From contig DENJ01000074.1 of NCBI GenBank assembly GCA_002359635.1, forward strand, positions 52,361 through 116,360: a stretch of 64,000 nucleotides of DNA. Direction: 5' to 3'. The notes beneath the pieces are model-generated. The model ran no database searches and was not told where the DNA came from. It saw only the letters and a program-made list of their open reading frames with translations. Shown in pieces: positions 29,301 to 37,068 of this stretch. A program made the position numbers and the translations under genes. Every line of letters begins with the position of its first letter. Position 1 is the first letter of the stretch. Source of the DNA: Burkholderiales bacterium UBA2647 (lineage in GTDB: Bacteria > Pseudomonadota > Gammaproteobacteria > Burkholderiales > Burkholderiaceae_E).

Positions 29301-29480
29301 TGTCCCGCGAATGCCGTCAGGCCGGCATCCTGAACCGAGGGTTCAGTTCGGCCACAGAGGGTGCCGCATCAGGTTCATCCGACGAGGGACGATCACAACA
29401 GCAGCACGCGAACTTCCGCAGCCTGGATGCTAATAGCATTGGTTCAAGGAATCTATGACCTTAACGTGCACCGCAGGACA
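29301..29480 (-). ncRNA. ssrS: 6S RNA
   Basis: A 180-nt RNA that mimics an open promoter and binds sigma-70 RNA polymerase in stationary phase. Evidence: it lies directly downstream of zapA on the same strand, as in other proteobacteria. The ends pair as TGTCCTGCG with CGCGGGACA (9 bp, one G-U). The 3' half has TGAACCCTCGGTTCA and then GGATGCCGG...CGGCATTC, matching the layout of known 6S RNAs. A -10-like TAAAAT lies just before the 5' end. The usual downstream partner, 5-formyl-THF cyclo-ligase, is not present here. Confidence 0.85.
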
Positions 29481-29485
29481 TCATT

Positions 29486-29491
29486 ATTTTA
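29486..29491 (-). promoter_or_regulatory. -10 box of the 6S RNA promoter
   Basis: On the minus strand TAAAAT is followed by five bases and the predicted 6S 5' end TGTCC. The -35 region near 29511-29516 is weak (TCAAAC with a 19-base spacer). Confidence 0.55.
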
Positions 29492-29555
29492 TCGCCAAGA
29501 ATCGCATCTGGTTTGAATTGCTAGATTTACTTTGACCCAAATAAGGGCTTTTCGA

Positions 29556-29978
29556 TCAAATGATTGTGTTTGCAAGTTGCTCCGACAGGGTTCGCATCCG
29601 GATAAGCAGGCTATCCTGATTGGATGCTTGCGACGGCGGCTCAGCGACGCCCGCTTGCTCTTGCGCGCGCAATTGCCGGCTGATCTTCAGGTTTTCGAGC
29701 GAAGCTTCAAGGGCCGCCATGATGGCAATACGGTCGGCTGCGTGAATTTTCCCCTGGTCACGAATCTCCCGCATCCGTGCATCAAGTTTTTGCGCCGCGT
29801 CGACAAGCAGCTGTTTTTCGTCCTCAGTGACGGCGAGCCGATAATCGCGCTCGAGCAGCCGGATATTGACGGCGGTCTTGGCATTGTTGTCCTTGGGGGC
29901 CGCATGATCGGCTTCTCCGTCGCTTAGGCTTGCATGGACGGGGGGCGTTTGCTGGCCATCGGAACTTGTCATGGTCAT
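29556..29978 (-). CDS. zapA: Cell division protein ZapA
   Basis: Cytoplasmic factor that crosslinks FtsZ filaments at the division ring. The 140-residue protein has a disordered, charged first 35 residues, then the ZapA domain with VNIRLLERDYRLAVTEDEKQLL (in part) and a C-terminal coiled coil through about residue 110. It is longer than E. coli ZapA (109) because of the N-terminal tail. ATG at 29978 lacks a strong ribosome site. A coiled-coil gene lies upstream and 6S RNA downstream, the usual order. Confidence 0.92.
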   Translation of the reverse strand: MTMTSSDGQQTPPVHASLSDGEADHAAPKDNNAKTAVNIRLLERDYRLAVTEDEKQLLVDAAQKLDARMREIRDQGKIHAADRIAIMAALEASLENLKISRQLRAQEQAGVAEPPSQASNQDSLLIRMRTLSEQLANTII

Positions 29979-30036
29979 ATTCTCTGGTTTTCGATGCGCT
30001 GGTTTTCAATCGTGTTGGCGGAAGGCTTCAAGCCAC

Positions 30037-30513
30037 TCACTCGAAAAGGTCCGGCGTATGGGGTGGCAGAACCTCGAGCGCTTTTCGCACGCGCTGTTGG
30101 GCCTGGTTCATGCGAACCCGAAATTCCTGAAGCTGCTTATCGCGCTCTGCAATGGTTTGATCGCGCAGATGCAGCGCATGCTCGCGATCGCTAATCGCCT
30201 GATCGCGTTCACGTATCGCTTGATCACGCAACGCGATTGCTTGCTCTTGCGCGGCAATCATCTGCTCGTACTCGGCAAGTCGATTGTGCTGCTCGCCGAG
30301 TTGGGCTTCTTGTTGCTTCAGTGCTTGTACCTGTTGCACAAGGGCTTGCTCGAGTTCGGCTTCGCGGGCCGTGCCGTCTGCTTGGTGCTGCACTGAGTGG
30401 GCTTGCACTTGTTCCTGGAGTCTGGCGCAGTGCGTACGCAGTGCCGAATTCAGGTCGATGAGTTGATGGACTTGGGCCTCGATGGCATCGAAAGCCTCGA
30501 TCATGGGGTTCAT
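30037..30513 (-). CDS. Heptad-repeat coiled-coil protein upstream of zapA
   Basis: A 158-residue protein that I do not recognise by catalytic motif. It is almost wholly helical and rich in Gln, Glu, Arg and Ala. Residues 86-127 are six uninterrupted seven-residue repeats, such as IALRDQA, IRERDQA, ISDREHA, LHLRDQT and IAERDKQ, with a hydrophobic residue at position one. Residues 1-40 resemble a short leucine-type coil. Genes in this place are often small ZapB-like coiled coils, so a division-ring accessory role is plausible but not shown. It is 58 bases ahead of zapA on the same strand. The ATG at 30513 has GAGG close upstream. Confidence 0.75.
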   Translation of the reverse strand: MNPMIEAFDAIEAQVHQLIDLNSALRTHCARLQEQVQAHSVQHQADGTAREAELEQALVQQVQALKQQEAQLGEQHNRLAEYEQMIAAQEQAIALRDQAIRERDQAISDREHALHLRDQTIAERDKQLQEFRVRMNQAQQRVRKALEVLPPHTPDLFE

Positions 30514-30646
30514 GCAGCCTCGTCTTTGATGGTGCTGTGTTTTCGGATTGGACGGATGTTAAGCATTCAAAAAGCGCATACCCAACATCCTTGTGAGGAT
30601 ATCCCGCAAATCACCCCGCCATCAACTCCTTGGTAGGATCATGACC

Positions 30647-33079
30647 ATGGAACGCATTTTTCCCACGTTTTTAAGTGCCAAAAGCTCAAGCGCCGGTATG
30701 GGCGAGGCATTCGCGTTTGCGCTTGTGCGCCTAAAAAACGCTTGGCGCTTTGCTCTCGCTTACTTTGCTCTCGCTTACCTTGCGCTCGCTTATGTTGTCT
30801 TCTCCGTGCTGTTCTTGGTGTTCCTGGTGCTCCTGGGACCTGGACTGGGATCGGCTCATGCATCCAAGCTTTCCTCAGCCCTGGGTGGAAAATCCAACGA
30901 GGAGCCGGTCAAGGCGAGCTTGCATGCTGATCTTTCCCTAGACCCCGGAAGTCAGCGGCTGTGGATCGCGCTTCGATTGCAACACGCGCCTGGCTGGCAC
31001 AGCTATTGGGTGAATCCGGGCGATTCCGGACTCGCAACGGGTGTTGAGTGGACCCTGCCTGAAGGGTGGATCGCGCCGAAACCCTACTGGCCGATGCCTG
31101 AGCGCATCGCTGTGGGGCCTTTGATGAACTTTGGCTACGCGGGCGATTTATGGGTGCCGCTTGCCCTCGATCTGCCGATTGATGTCAAGCAAGGCATCTA
31201 CCCGATCAAGGCCCAGGTGCGCTGGTTGATGTGCAGCGATGTTTGTATTCCCGGGGAGGCTGCGCTCGCGCTTGAACTTCGCCTGCCCGGTGCAAAACTG
31301 CCAGCGATCCGCGAAGCGCTCAGCCGCGTGCCACAGCATACGATCACCATGGGTTACCGTCGCGAGGGCGACAAAATAAGACTTGTGCCTGCATCGAGCG
31401 ATGATGCAGGCAAGATCCGGATCCCAAGCGGTCGTGAATCGACGGTGGCTGTTACTTATTTTCCCGAGCATGCGGGCTGGATGATGAACGCTGCCAGGCA
31501 AGTCATCGAAGCAGATCCGGCAAACGGTTGGGCGCTGCTCCTCGATGCCGATAAGAGCTTTCAGGACAGACCTGCGATCGAGGGGTATTTGCGTCTTGAT
31601 AAGAACAGTTATCGCGTTGTCGCAACGAACGCTTTATCAAGCCCTGGGCCGGGGAGCGCTGCAGAGCCTGTCAGCTTGACCGGTCAAGGAAAAAACGCAG
31701 CTTTAGCGAACGAGCAAAAGGCTGACCGGTTGATTGAGCAGGCTGCCCCGGTTGATCAGAGCCTGATCATTCTGCTGGTTTCCGCCTTGATTGGCGGTTT
31801 ATTGCTCAACGCGATGCCTTGCGTCTTTCCGGTGATTGGCCTCAAGCTCTTGAGTCTAGTGCCAGCGACGCAAAAGCCCGAAGCGCTTGATGCTGAGCCT
31901 GCAAGCATTGGAGGCTCAGCCCTGGTGCCTGGATCCTTCATCGCGCGCGACGATGTTGCGATCGAGCAGGACGTGCGCAAAGCCTCTCTGCTTTATGGTT
32001 TTGGGGTCTTACTCAGTTTTTGGGCGCTGGGCCTTATCGTGGTGATGCTACAAGCGGGCGGCGAGCAAATCGGCTGGGGTTTTCAGTTGCAAGAGCCAGG
32101 GTTTGTGTTTGCGATGTTCATGTTATTTTTGTTGATTGGCGCGAATTTACTCGGCATTTTTGAAGTAGGTTCGAGTTTCACGACGTGGGCGGGCAGTGCT
32201 GAGTTTGGCGCGCTCGGTTCGGGCGTGCTCGCTGTTTTGGTCGCAACCCCATGCACCGCCCCCTTCATGGGCGCGGCACTGGGGGCAAGTCTCAGTCGGG
32301 GGCCGATGGAGGCCATGGCGGTTTTCACAGCCTTAGCCCTTGGTATGGCGCTTCCCTATGGCGCCCTCGTGCTTCGACCACAGTGGATCCATCGACTGCC
32401 TCGGCCGGGGCCCTGGATGGTTTGGACCCGCAAGGCCTTGGCCTTTCCCATGTTTTTCGCTGCGGTTTGGCTTGCCTGGGTTTTTGTCTTGCAGACCGAT
32501 CAGGGATCGGTACTGCGTTTAGGTTTTTCTGCGGTCTGCCTGTTCAGTGCTTGCTGGCTTTATGGTGAACGGGTGCAGCCTGGTTGGATGCTTTCTCAAC
32601 CAAGGACCTGGAGTGCGACACTAAGCTTTGCTTTGCTGCTGCTCAGCTTGTTCATGCCTTTTCAGGGCGGGTTTGCGCTAAAGCAAACAGGGCTTGACGC
32701 CGTCCCCACGAGCGCTTTGCCAGAGGCCGGCAAAGCCTGGATGCCCTGGTCTCCTGAAGCGGTCGAGCAGGCGCTGCAAACCGACGCGATTGTTTTTATC
32801 GACTTTACAGCAGCATGGTGTGTAAGTTGCCAGGTGAATAAGCAGCTTGTGCTTTCCAGCGAAGCAGTGAACGAGCTTTTCGCTTCGCAAAAAGTACATC
32901 GCTTTCGCGGTGATTGGACAAAACAAGACCCGCGCATTACCGCGACGCTTGCGCAGTACGGCAGGCGGGGCGTACCGCTTTACCTCGTCTTGAGGCGCGG
33001 GCGTTCGCCTCAAGTACTGCCCGAAGTGCTGAGCTATGGCTTGGTGCGGGATGCTGTGCTTGGCGCGGCCGCGCCTTGA
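30647..33079 (+). CDS. ScsB/DsbD-type thiol:disulfide reductase
   Basis: About 810 residues. It carries electrons from cytoplasmic thioredoxin across the inner membrane to periplasmic thiol proteins. Order: an N-terminal hydrophobic signal (FALAY repeats), a large periplasmic domain with GWHSYWVNPGDSG and a Cys pair MCSDVCIPG, then eight or so helices from about 370 with membrane Cys in AMPCVFPVIG and ATPCTAPFMG, then a C-terminal thioredoxin domain with WCVSC. The HSYW/PGDSG domain marks the ScsB branch rather than classical DsbD. AGGA with eight bases spacing supports ATG 30647; ATG 30641 is an alternative. Its 3' end overlaps the convergent exbD by 46 bases. Confidence 0.9.
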   Translation: MERIFPTFLSAKSSSAGMGEAFAFALVRLKNAWRFALAYFALAYLALAYVVFSVLFLVFLVLLGPGLGSAHASKLSSALGGKSNEEPVKASLHADLSLDPGSQRLWIALRLQHAPGWHSYWVNPGDSGLATGVEWTLPEGWIAPKPYWPMPERIAVGPLMNFGYAGDLWVPLALDLPIDVKQGIYPIKAQVRWLMCSDVCIPGEAALALELRLPGAKLPAIREALSRVPQHTITMGYRREGDKIRLVPASSDDAGKIRIPSGRESTVAVTYFPEHAGWMMNAARQVIEADPANGWALLLDADKSFQDRPAIEGYLRLDKNSYRVVATNALSSPGPGSAAEPVSLTGQGKNAALANEQKADRLIEQAAPVDQSLIILLVSALIGGLLLNAMPCVFPVIGLKLLSLVPATQKPEALDAEPASIGGSALVPGSFIARDDVAIEQDVRKASLLYGFGVLLSFWALGLIVVMLQAGGEQIGWGFQLQEPGFVFAMFMLFLLIGANLLGIFEVGSSFTTWAGSAEFGALGSGVLAVLVATPCTAPFMGAALGASLSRGPMEAMAVFTALALGMALPYGALVLRPQWIHRLPRPGPWMVWTRKALAFPMFFAAVWLAWVFVLQTDQGSVLRLGFSAVCLFSACWLYGERVQPGWMLSQPRTWSATLSFALLLLSLFMPFQGGFALKQTGLDAVPTSALPEAGKAWMPWSPEAVEQALQTDAIVFIDFTAAWCVSCQVNKQLVLSSEAVNELFASQKVHRFRGDWTKQDPRITATLAQYGRRGVPLYLVLRRGRSPQVLPEVLSYGLVRDAVLGAAAP
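30749..30793. repeat. Three tandem 15-bp repeats in the DsbD-like signal segment
   Basis: Two identical copies of TTTGCTCTCGCTTAC are followed by CTTGCGCTCGCTTAT. They encode FALAY-FALAY-LALAY in the hydrophobic N-terminal segment of the ScsB/DsbD-like protein. Slipped-strand copy change would alter helix length by five residues per unit without breaking frame. Confidence 0.9.
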
Positions 33080-33534
33080 TCCATCACAAGACTCATTCGT
33101 TTGAGGCCTTGCTCCTGGGCAATGAGGAAAATCCGGCTGATACGGGCGTAAGAGGTTGCCGAGTCGACGCGCAGTTGCAGTTCCGGTTGCGGTATCTGCG
33201 CTGCGGCCTCTGCGAGACGAGCTGCCAAGGCCTCGTCGTCGGGAAGCCTGAGGCGGTTAAGACGCATCGAGCCGTCGGCTGCAAGCTCGAAAAGCAAAAT
33301 CTCGGTTTCGTCCTGCTGAACTTCGTCGAGGCTTTCGCTGGTGTCGCCACGCCCCGGTAAGTCAAGCTTCAAAAGCGGCAGCAGCGCAGGTGTGGTCACC
33401 ATGAAAATCACGAGTAGGACCAGCATGACGTCAACAAAAGGCGTGACGTTGATGTCGCTGATGAACTCACCGCCCTCAAGCTCGCTGCCGGGGCGCGGGC
33501 CAAGGGCGGTTTGATCCTGCCTGAGCGGGCTCAT
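33034..33534 (-). CDS. ExbD/TolR family biopolymer transport protein
   Basis: A 166-residue inner-membrane protein with a cytoplasmic N-terminus, one transmembrane segment (about 36-56) and a periplasmic domain. ISDINVTPFVDVMLVLLVIF is the family hallmark, with the proton-linked Asp in FVDVML. It uses the proton gradient together with the ExbB-like partner, whose gene overlaps by 4 bases (ATGA). No tonB, tolA or tolB is adjacent, so whether it serves TonB or Tol is open. The C-terminal coding end overlaps the convergent reductase gene by 46 bases. Confidence 0.9.
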   Translation of the reverse strand: MSPLRQDQTALGPRPGSELEGGEFISDINVTPFVDVMLVLLVIFMVTTPALLPLLKLDLPGRGDTSESLDEVQQDETEILLFELAADGSMRLNRLRLPDDEALAARLAEAAAQIPQPELQLRVDSATSYARISRIFLIAQEQGLKRMSLVMDQGAAAPSTASRTKP

Positions 33535-34190
33535 GCCTCGTCCGATGACTTGAACCCTGGGACTTCGGGCTTTGCCGAACAGGCGACGATGTGTCTCAAA
33601 TCTTCAGCTACTGTCCAAAGATCACTCGCTAAATCCTTGCGTTGTCTGGAAAAACGATTGTAAGCAATGACTGCAGGAAGCGCTACACCGATGCCGGCTG
33701 CGGTCATGAGTAGCGCTTCGCCCATTGGTTGTGCGACCGCCTGAATCGAGGCTTCGCTGAGCTGGGCAATTTCACTGAGTGCTCCAAAAATGCCCCAGAC
33801 GGTGCCGAAGAGTCCCACGAAAGGTGCTGTTGAGGCAATCGAGGCAAGCAGGCCAAGCCCTCGATTGATGAGTTGATCGAGCGAACGTAGCACGGCACGC
33901 AAAGCAATGTCCCGGCGCGATTGCTGCTCGAGTTGCAAATAAACGCCTCCCGGGCTATCCAGACCCTGAGCCGCATCCAGCATCCGTTTGCAGGCCTCTC
34001 GATCGCGGCTTGTAAACGCGGCGGACAAATCTGTCAGGCTTCGGCTCTGCAGCAAGGCTTGCGTTAAGGCGTCGATGTTTTGGCGCAACCAGCGCATCGC
34101 CATCCACTGGCGGATGATCAAGGTCCAGCAGATCAAGGACATCAGCGCCAGCACGACGCTGGTACCGAGGATCCCGGCGTCAATAACCAT
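33531..34190 (-). CDS. ExbB/TolQ/MotA family proton channel protein
   Basis: A 219-residue protein with three hydrophobic segments. APFVGLFGTVWGIFGALSEIAQ, quoted partly, and MTAAGIGVALPAVIAYNRF are typical ExbB/TolQ signatures. It forms the proton channel with the ExbD-like protein encoded next. The open frame continues far upstream, but ATG 34190 (MVIDAG) is the sensible start and overlaps the galU stop by 11 bases. The ribosome site is weak, so coupling to galU translation is likely. Whether it is the ExbB of a TonB system or a TolQ cannot be told from this window. Confidence 0.9.
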   Translation of the reverse strand: MVIDAGILGTSVVLALMSLICWTLIIRQWMAMRWLRQNIDALTQALLQSRSLTDLSAAFTSRDREACKRMLDAAQGLDSPGGVYLQLEQQSRRDIALRAVLRSLDQLINRGLGLLASIASTAPFVGLFGTVWGIFGALSEIAQLSEASIQAVAQPMGEALLMTAAGIGVALPAVIAYNRFSRQRKDLASDLWTVAEDLRHIVACSAKPEVPGFKSSDEA

Positions 34191-35016
34191 GCTTAAGGCC
34201 GAAATGAATATTGGCGGTGAGGAATCCTTGTTTGTTGCCGCAATCGAAACGCTTTCCACCGAACCGGTAAGCCCAAAGTCCTCGCGACTCGATTTCATGA
34301 GCAAGGGCGTCGGTGAGTTGGATTTCACCGCCGCTCCCAGGGCCCTGGGTCGCCAGGGTTTGAAGCACCTGGCCGTGAAGAATGTAGCGACCCACGATCG
34401 CCAGGTTCGAAGGCGCTTCCTCGAGCGAGGGCTTTTCCACCACACCGCGCACGCGCATCAGCAAACCCTCGTCGCTCTCCGGGGCAACGATGCCGTATTG
34501 GCTGACGTCCTTGCCTGCGACCTGTTCAACAGCAATCACGCTGCCGGTTTGATCGCGCATGGCGCGTAACATTTGCGAGAGCACCCCGCTTGGCGAGCCA
34601 TCGATTAAATCGTCGGGCAACATGACAGCAAAATGCTCGTCGGGATTGATGAGCGGGCTGGCACAAGCGACAGCATGCCCGAGGCCAAGCGGTGAGGCTT
34701 GACGCACGAAAAGGACCTTCACATGCGGCGGGACGATGTTGCGTACAAGTTCAAGCGCAGCCGTCTTGCCCTTCGCCTCGAGTTCAGCTTCCAATTCGGG
34801 TGCGCGGTCAAAATAATCCTCAACGGCCCGCTTGGAGCGTCCGGTGACAAAGATTAAGGTGTCGCAGCCCGCCTCAATCGCCTCATCGACGGCATATTGA
34901 ATGATCGGGCGATCGACAATCGGCAGCATCTCTTTTGGAATGCTTTTTGTAGCGGGAAGGAATCGGGTGCCCATGCCGGCCACCGGAAACACCGCTTTAC
35001 GAATACGCATGCTCAC
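34180..35016 (-). CDS. galU: UTP--glucose-1-phosphate uridylyltransferase
   Basis: Makes UDP-glucose for envelope polysaccharides. The 278-residue protein has the nucleotidyltransferase N-terminus AVFPVAGMGTRFLPATKSIPKEML, quoted in part as GMGTRFLPATKS, then VDRPIIQYAVDEAIEAG and the VEKP motif. AAGGAG lies ten bases before a GTG at 35016, with an ATG two codons later as the alternative. It comes 27 bases after dapB in the same direction and overlaps the ExbB-like gene. Length is usual for bacterial GalU. Confidence 0.96.
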   Translation of the reverse strand: MSMRIRKAVFPVAGMGTRFLPATKSIPKEMLPIVDRPIIQYAVDEAIEAGCDTLIFVTGRSKRAVEDYFDRAPELEAELEAKGKTAALELVRNIVPPHVKVLFVRQASPLGLGHAVACASPLINPDEHFAVMLPDDLIDGSPSGVLSQMLRAMRDQTGSVIAVEQVAGKDVSQYGIVAPESDEGLLMRVRGVVEKPSLEEAPSNLAIVGRYILHGQVLQTLATQGPGSGGEIQLTDALAHEIESRGLWAYRFGGKRFDCGNKQGFLTANIHFGLKHGY

Positions 35017-35043
35017 AGCTCAATGACTCCTTGTGATTGATCA

Positions 35044-35850
35044 TTAGGCTTTTGACAAGCCAAGCACCGCTTGCATGTCGAAAAGACCTCGGCTCTTGTC
35101 TTGCAAAAATCGACAAGCTCGCAAGCTGCCCAAGGCATAGTTGGCCCGGCTACTTGATCGATGGGTGATTTCAACCCTCTCGCCCGTTCCAGCAAACATC
35201 ACGGTATGATCACCGACGATATCGCCTCCGCGAATGGTTGAAAAGCCAAGGCTGCCTACTTTGCGCGCACCGGTGTGACCTTCACGTGCGAACACAGCAT
35301 CGGTTTTAAGGTTTTTACCTAGAGTTTTTGCAATCACTTCGCCCATGGCGAGCGCTGTTCCTGATGGCGCGTCGACTTTGTGTCGATGATGCGCCTCGAT
35401 CACTTCAATATCGTAATCCTGATCAAGCAAGGACGCAGCAATTTCTAGAAGTTTTAGCGTTACATTAACCCCCACACTCATATTGGGTGCAAAAACGATT
35501 GCGATGTTCTTCGATGCAAGCGCAATCTTTTCCTTGTCCTCGGCGCTCAGTCCTGTTGTGCCAATGACCATTTTCACCCCGTGGCGCTCGCAGGCTTCCA
35601 AGTGCTTTATGCAGGCCTGGGGCAGCGTGAAATCGATCAGTAGCGCTGCGTGTTCTAGAACTTCATCGAGTTTATCGTTTAAGCTTACGCCAGTCATCAA
35701 CCCCTGACTTTCGCCGGCGTCACGGCCAAGCAAGGGGTGACCGGCAAGCTCTAGTGCAGCGACGAGTTGTGCATCGTCAGCTTGATGCACCGCTTCGATC
35801 AGCATTTTGCCCATTCGGCCTGCTGCCCCTGCAATTGCAATACGCATCAT
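35044..35850 (-). CDS. dapB: 4-hydroxy-tetrahydrodipicolinate reductase
   Basis: Second step of the diaminopimelate/lysine route, needed for peptidoglycan and lysine. The 268-residue protein has the NAD(P) loop [12 protein letters not shown] at residues 6-17 and the catalytic segment [16 protein letters not shown] near 155-170. Two ATG codons open the frame (35850 and 35847). It lies 37 bases after bamE and upstream of galU, all co-directional, so bamE-dapB-galU-exbB-exbD may share a transcript. Confidence 0.97.
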   Translation of the reverse strand: MMRIAIAGAAGRMGKMLIEAVHQADDAQLVAALELAGHPLLGRDAGESQGLMTGVSLNDKLDEVLEHAALLIDFTLPQACIKHLEACERHGVKMVIGTTGLSAEDKEKIALASKNIAIVFAPNMSVGVNVTLKLLEIAASLLDQDYDIEVIEAHHRHKVDAPSGTALAMGEVIAKTLGKNLKTDAVFAREGHTGARKVGSLGFSTIRGGDIVGDHTVMFAGTGERVEITHRSSSRANYALGSLRACRFLQDKSRGLFDMQAVLGLSKA

Positions 35851-35887
35851 GATCAGAAATTCTCCTCAAAACCTGAACCAGCCGAAC

Positions 35888-36583
35888 CTAACGATCGTTG
35901 CCGCGCGGTGGACGATACCCGGGAACCGCTGGATCTTTGCCGTCATCACTTGCAGGCAAGGTATCTGATTCCACACGGGCAACCCTTTGCTGTGCGTCAA
36001 AAAACACGGTTACCCGCCGGGTGTCATGGCGTAAATCAGGCCATTGCATGCGAAAAACATAAATCCATCGGTCATCGCGAAAGCTGTTACTCAGCAGGGG
36101 CTGGCCCAAAACAAACTGCAACTGATTACGCGTCATGCCCACCTGAACCCGCTCAAGTTGATCTTGCGTGATGTAGTTGCCCTGTTGGACGGTGGTGCGA
36201 TAGGGCGAAAAAAGACTCTGGAGTCGGCTACGTGCACCAATGTCGGGCTGCTGGTCAGGCTTTTCAGCGCTTTCGCCGCGCCAGCGATCGGGCAATGGAT
36301 TGAGCGCTTTCATGCTCGAGCAAGCACCGAGTAAGCCCAGCGAAGCACCAAGCAAGATCAGGCCCAGTCCTCGGGCAAGGCCTGCCGCGACGCTCGCTGG
36401 TGCTTGGCGAACCAATCTGGTGCGTTGCTCGCAGACTTTATGACGTTGCTCGCAGCCTTTTAGGGTGATCGACGCATCAGTCAATGGCACAGTTGTTGCT
36501 CCTTTGGTGGCGGAATGGCTCGGCAAGTTGAATGCTACGGTATCGAGGGCTTTTGGGGCCTGGATGGGTAATGTCGTTTTCAT
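35888..36583 (-). CDS. bamE: Outer membrane assembly lipoprotein BamE
   Basis: Lipoprotein of the BAM complex that inserts outer membrane proteins. The lipobox is LLGAC, with the lipidated Cys near residue 87 of this frame, followed by the SmpA/OmlA domain (LERVQVGMTRNQLQFVLGQP, quoted in part, and DDRWIYVFRM). From the first ATG there are about 86 residues before the Cys, far longer than a signal peptide, with a 21-base tandem repeat encoding CEQR twice. A TTG start near 36413 would give a normal signal (LVRQAPASVAAGLARG...). The fur promoter also overlaps the extension, so the real start is probably internal. Confidence 0.88.
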   Translation of the reverse strand: MKTTLPIQAPKALDTVAFNLPSHSATKGATTVPLTDASITLKGCEQRHKVCEQRTRLVRQAPASVAAGLARGLGLILLGASLGLLGACSSMKALNPLPDRWRGESAEKPDQQPDIGARSRLQSLFSPYRTTVQQGNYITQDQLERVQVGMTRNQLQFVLGQPLLSNSFRDDRWIYVFRMQWPDLRHDTRRVTVFFDAQQRVARVESDTLPASDDGKDPAVPGYRPPRGNDR

Positions 36584-36627
36584 GAATCGGAGCCAGTATG
36601 ATACGGAGAACTCACTGATGGCGGATC

Positions 36628-37068
36628 ATGACCACCCACCAAGAGCTCAAGAGCATCGGTTTGAAAGCGACGCTGCCACGACAGCGCATCCTCGCTGCTT
36701 TCCAATCGGGCCGGATGCGTCATATGAGCGCCGAGGATGTGCAGCAAGCCTTGCTGAACGAAGATATTTCGGTGGGTTTGGGCACGGTTTACCGGGTGCT
36801 GTTGCAATTCGAACAAGCTGGGCTGCTTCGACGTGCCAATATCGATGCCAGCCGGGCCGTCTTCGAGCTCGAGGAAGGCGAGCATCACGATCACTTACGA
36901 TGTTTGGATTGTGGCCGCGTGGTCGAGTTTTTTCATCCGGAAATCGAACGCTTGCAAACAGAAATCGCCGAGCAGCAGGGTTTCAGGCTCGAAACCCACA
37001 GCCTGGCGCTGCATGGTCGCTGCACACGGGAACCCTGTGAGCACCGCCGACCGCTCGACAAACGCTAG
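36628..37068 (+). CDS. fur: Ferric uptake regulator
   Basis: Iron-sensing DNA-binding repressor, 146 residues. It has the winged-helix N-terminus LKATLPRQRILAAF and the SVGLGTVYRVLLQFEQAGLL recognition segment, quoted partly. Metal ligands include HHDH (86-89), Cys92/Cys95, and Cys132/Cys137 in RCTREPCEH, so a structural zinc site is present. It is divergent from bamE with only 45 bases between first ATGs, where TATGAT near 36589 may be its -10. Its 3' end overlaps the ATP-grasp gene by 32 bases. Confidence 0.97.
   Translation: MTTHQELKSIGLKATLPRQRILAAFQSGRMRHMSAEDVQQALLNEDISVGLGTVYRVLLQFEQAGLLRRANIDASRAVFELEEGEHHDHLRCLDCGRVVEFFHPEIERLQTEIAEQQGFRLETHSLALHGRCTREPCEHRRPLDKR

Noticed and set aside
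30131..30256. CRISPR-like or minisatellite array
   Set aside because: The repeats are seven-codon coiled-coil heptads inside a gene, without unique spacers.
36833..37036. N-terminal extension of the ATP-grasp gene inside fur
   Set aside because: It is only an open frame in fur's shadow; GTG 37037 gives the family length.
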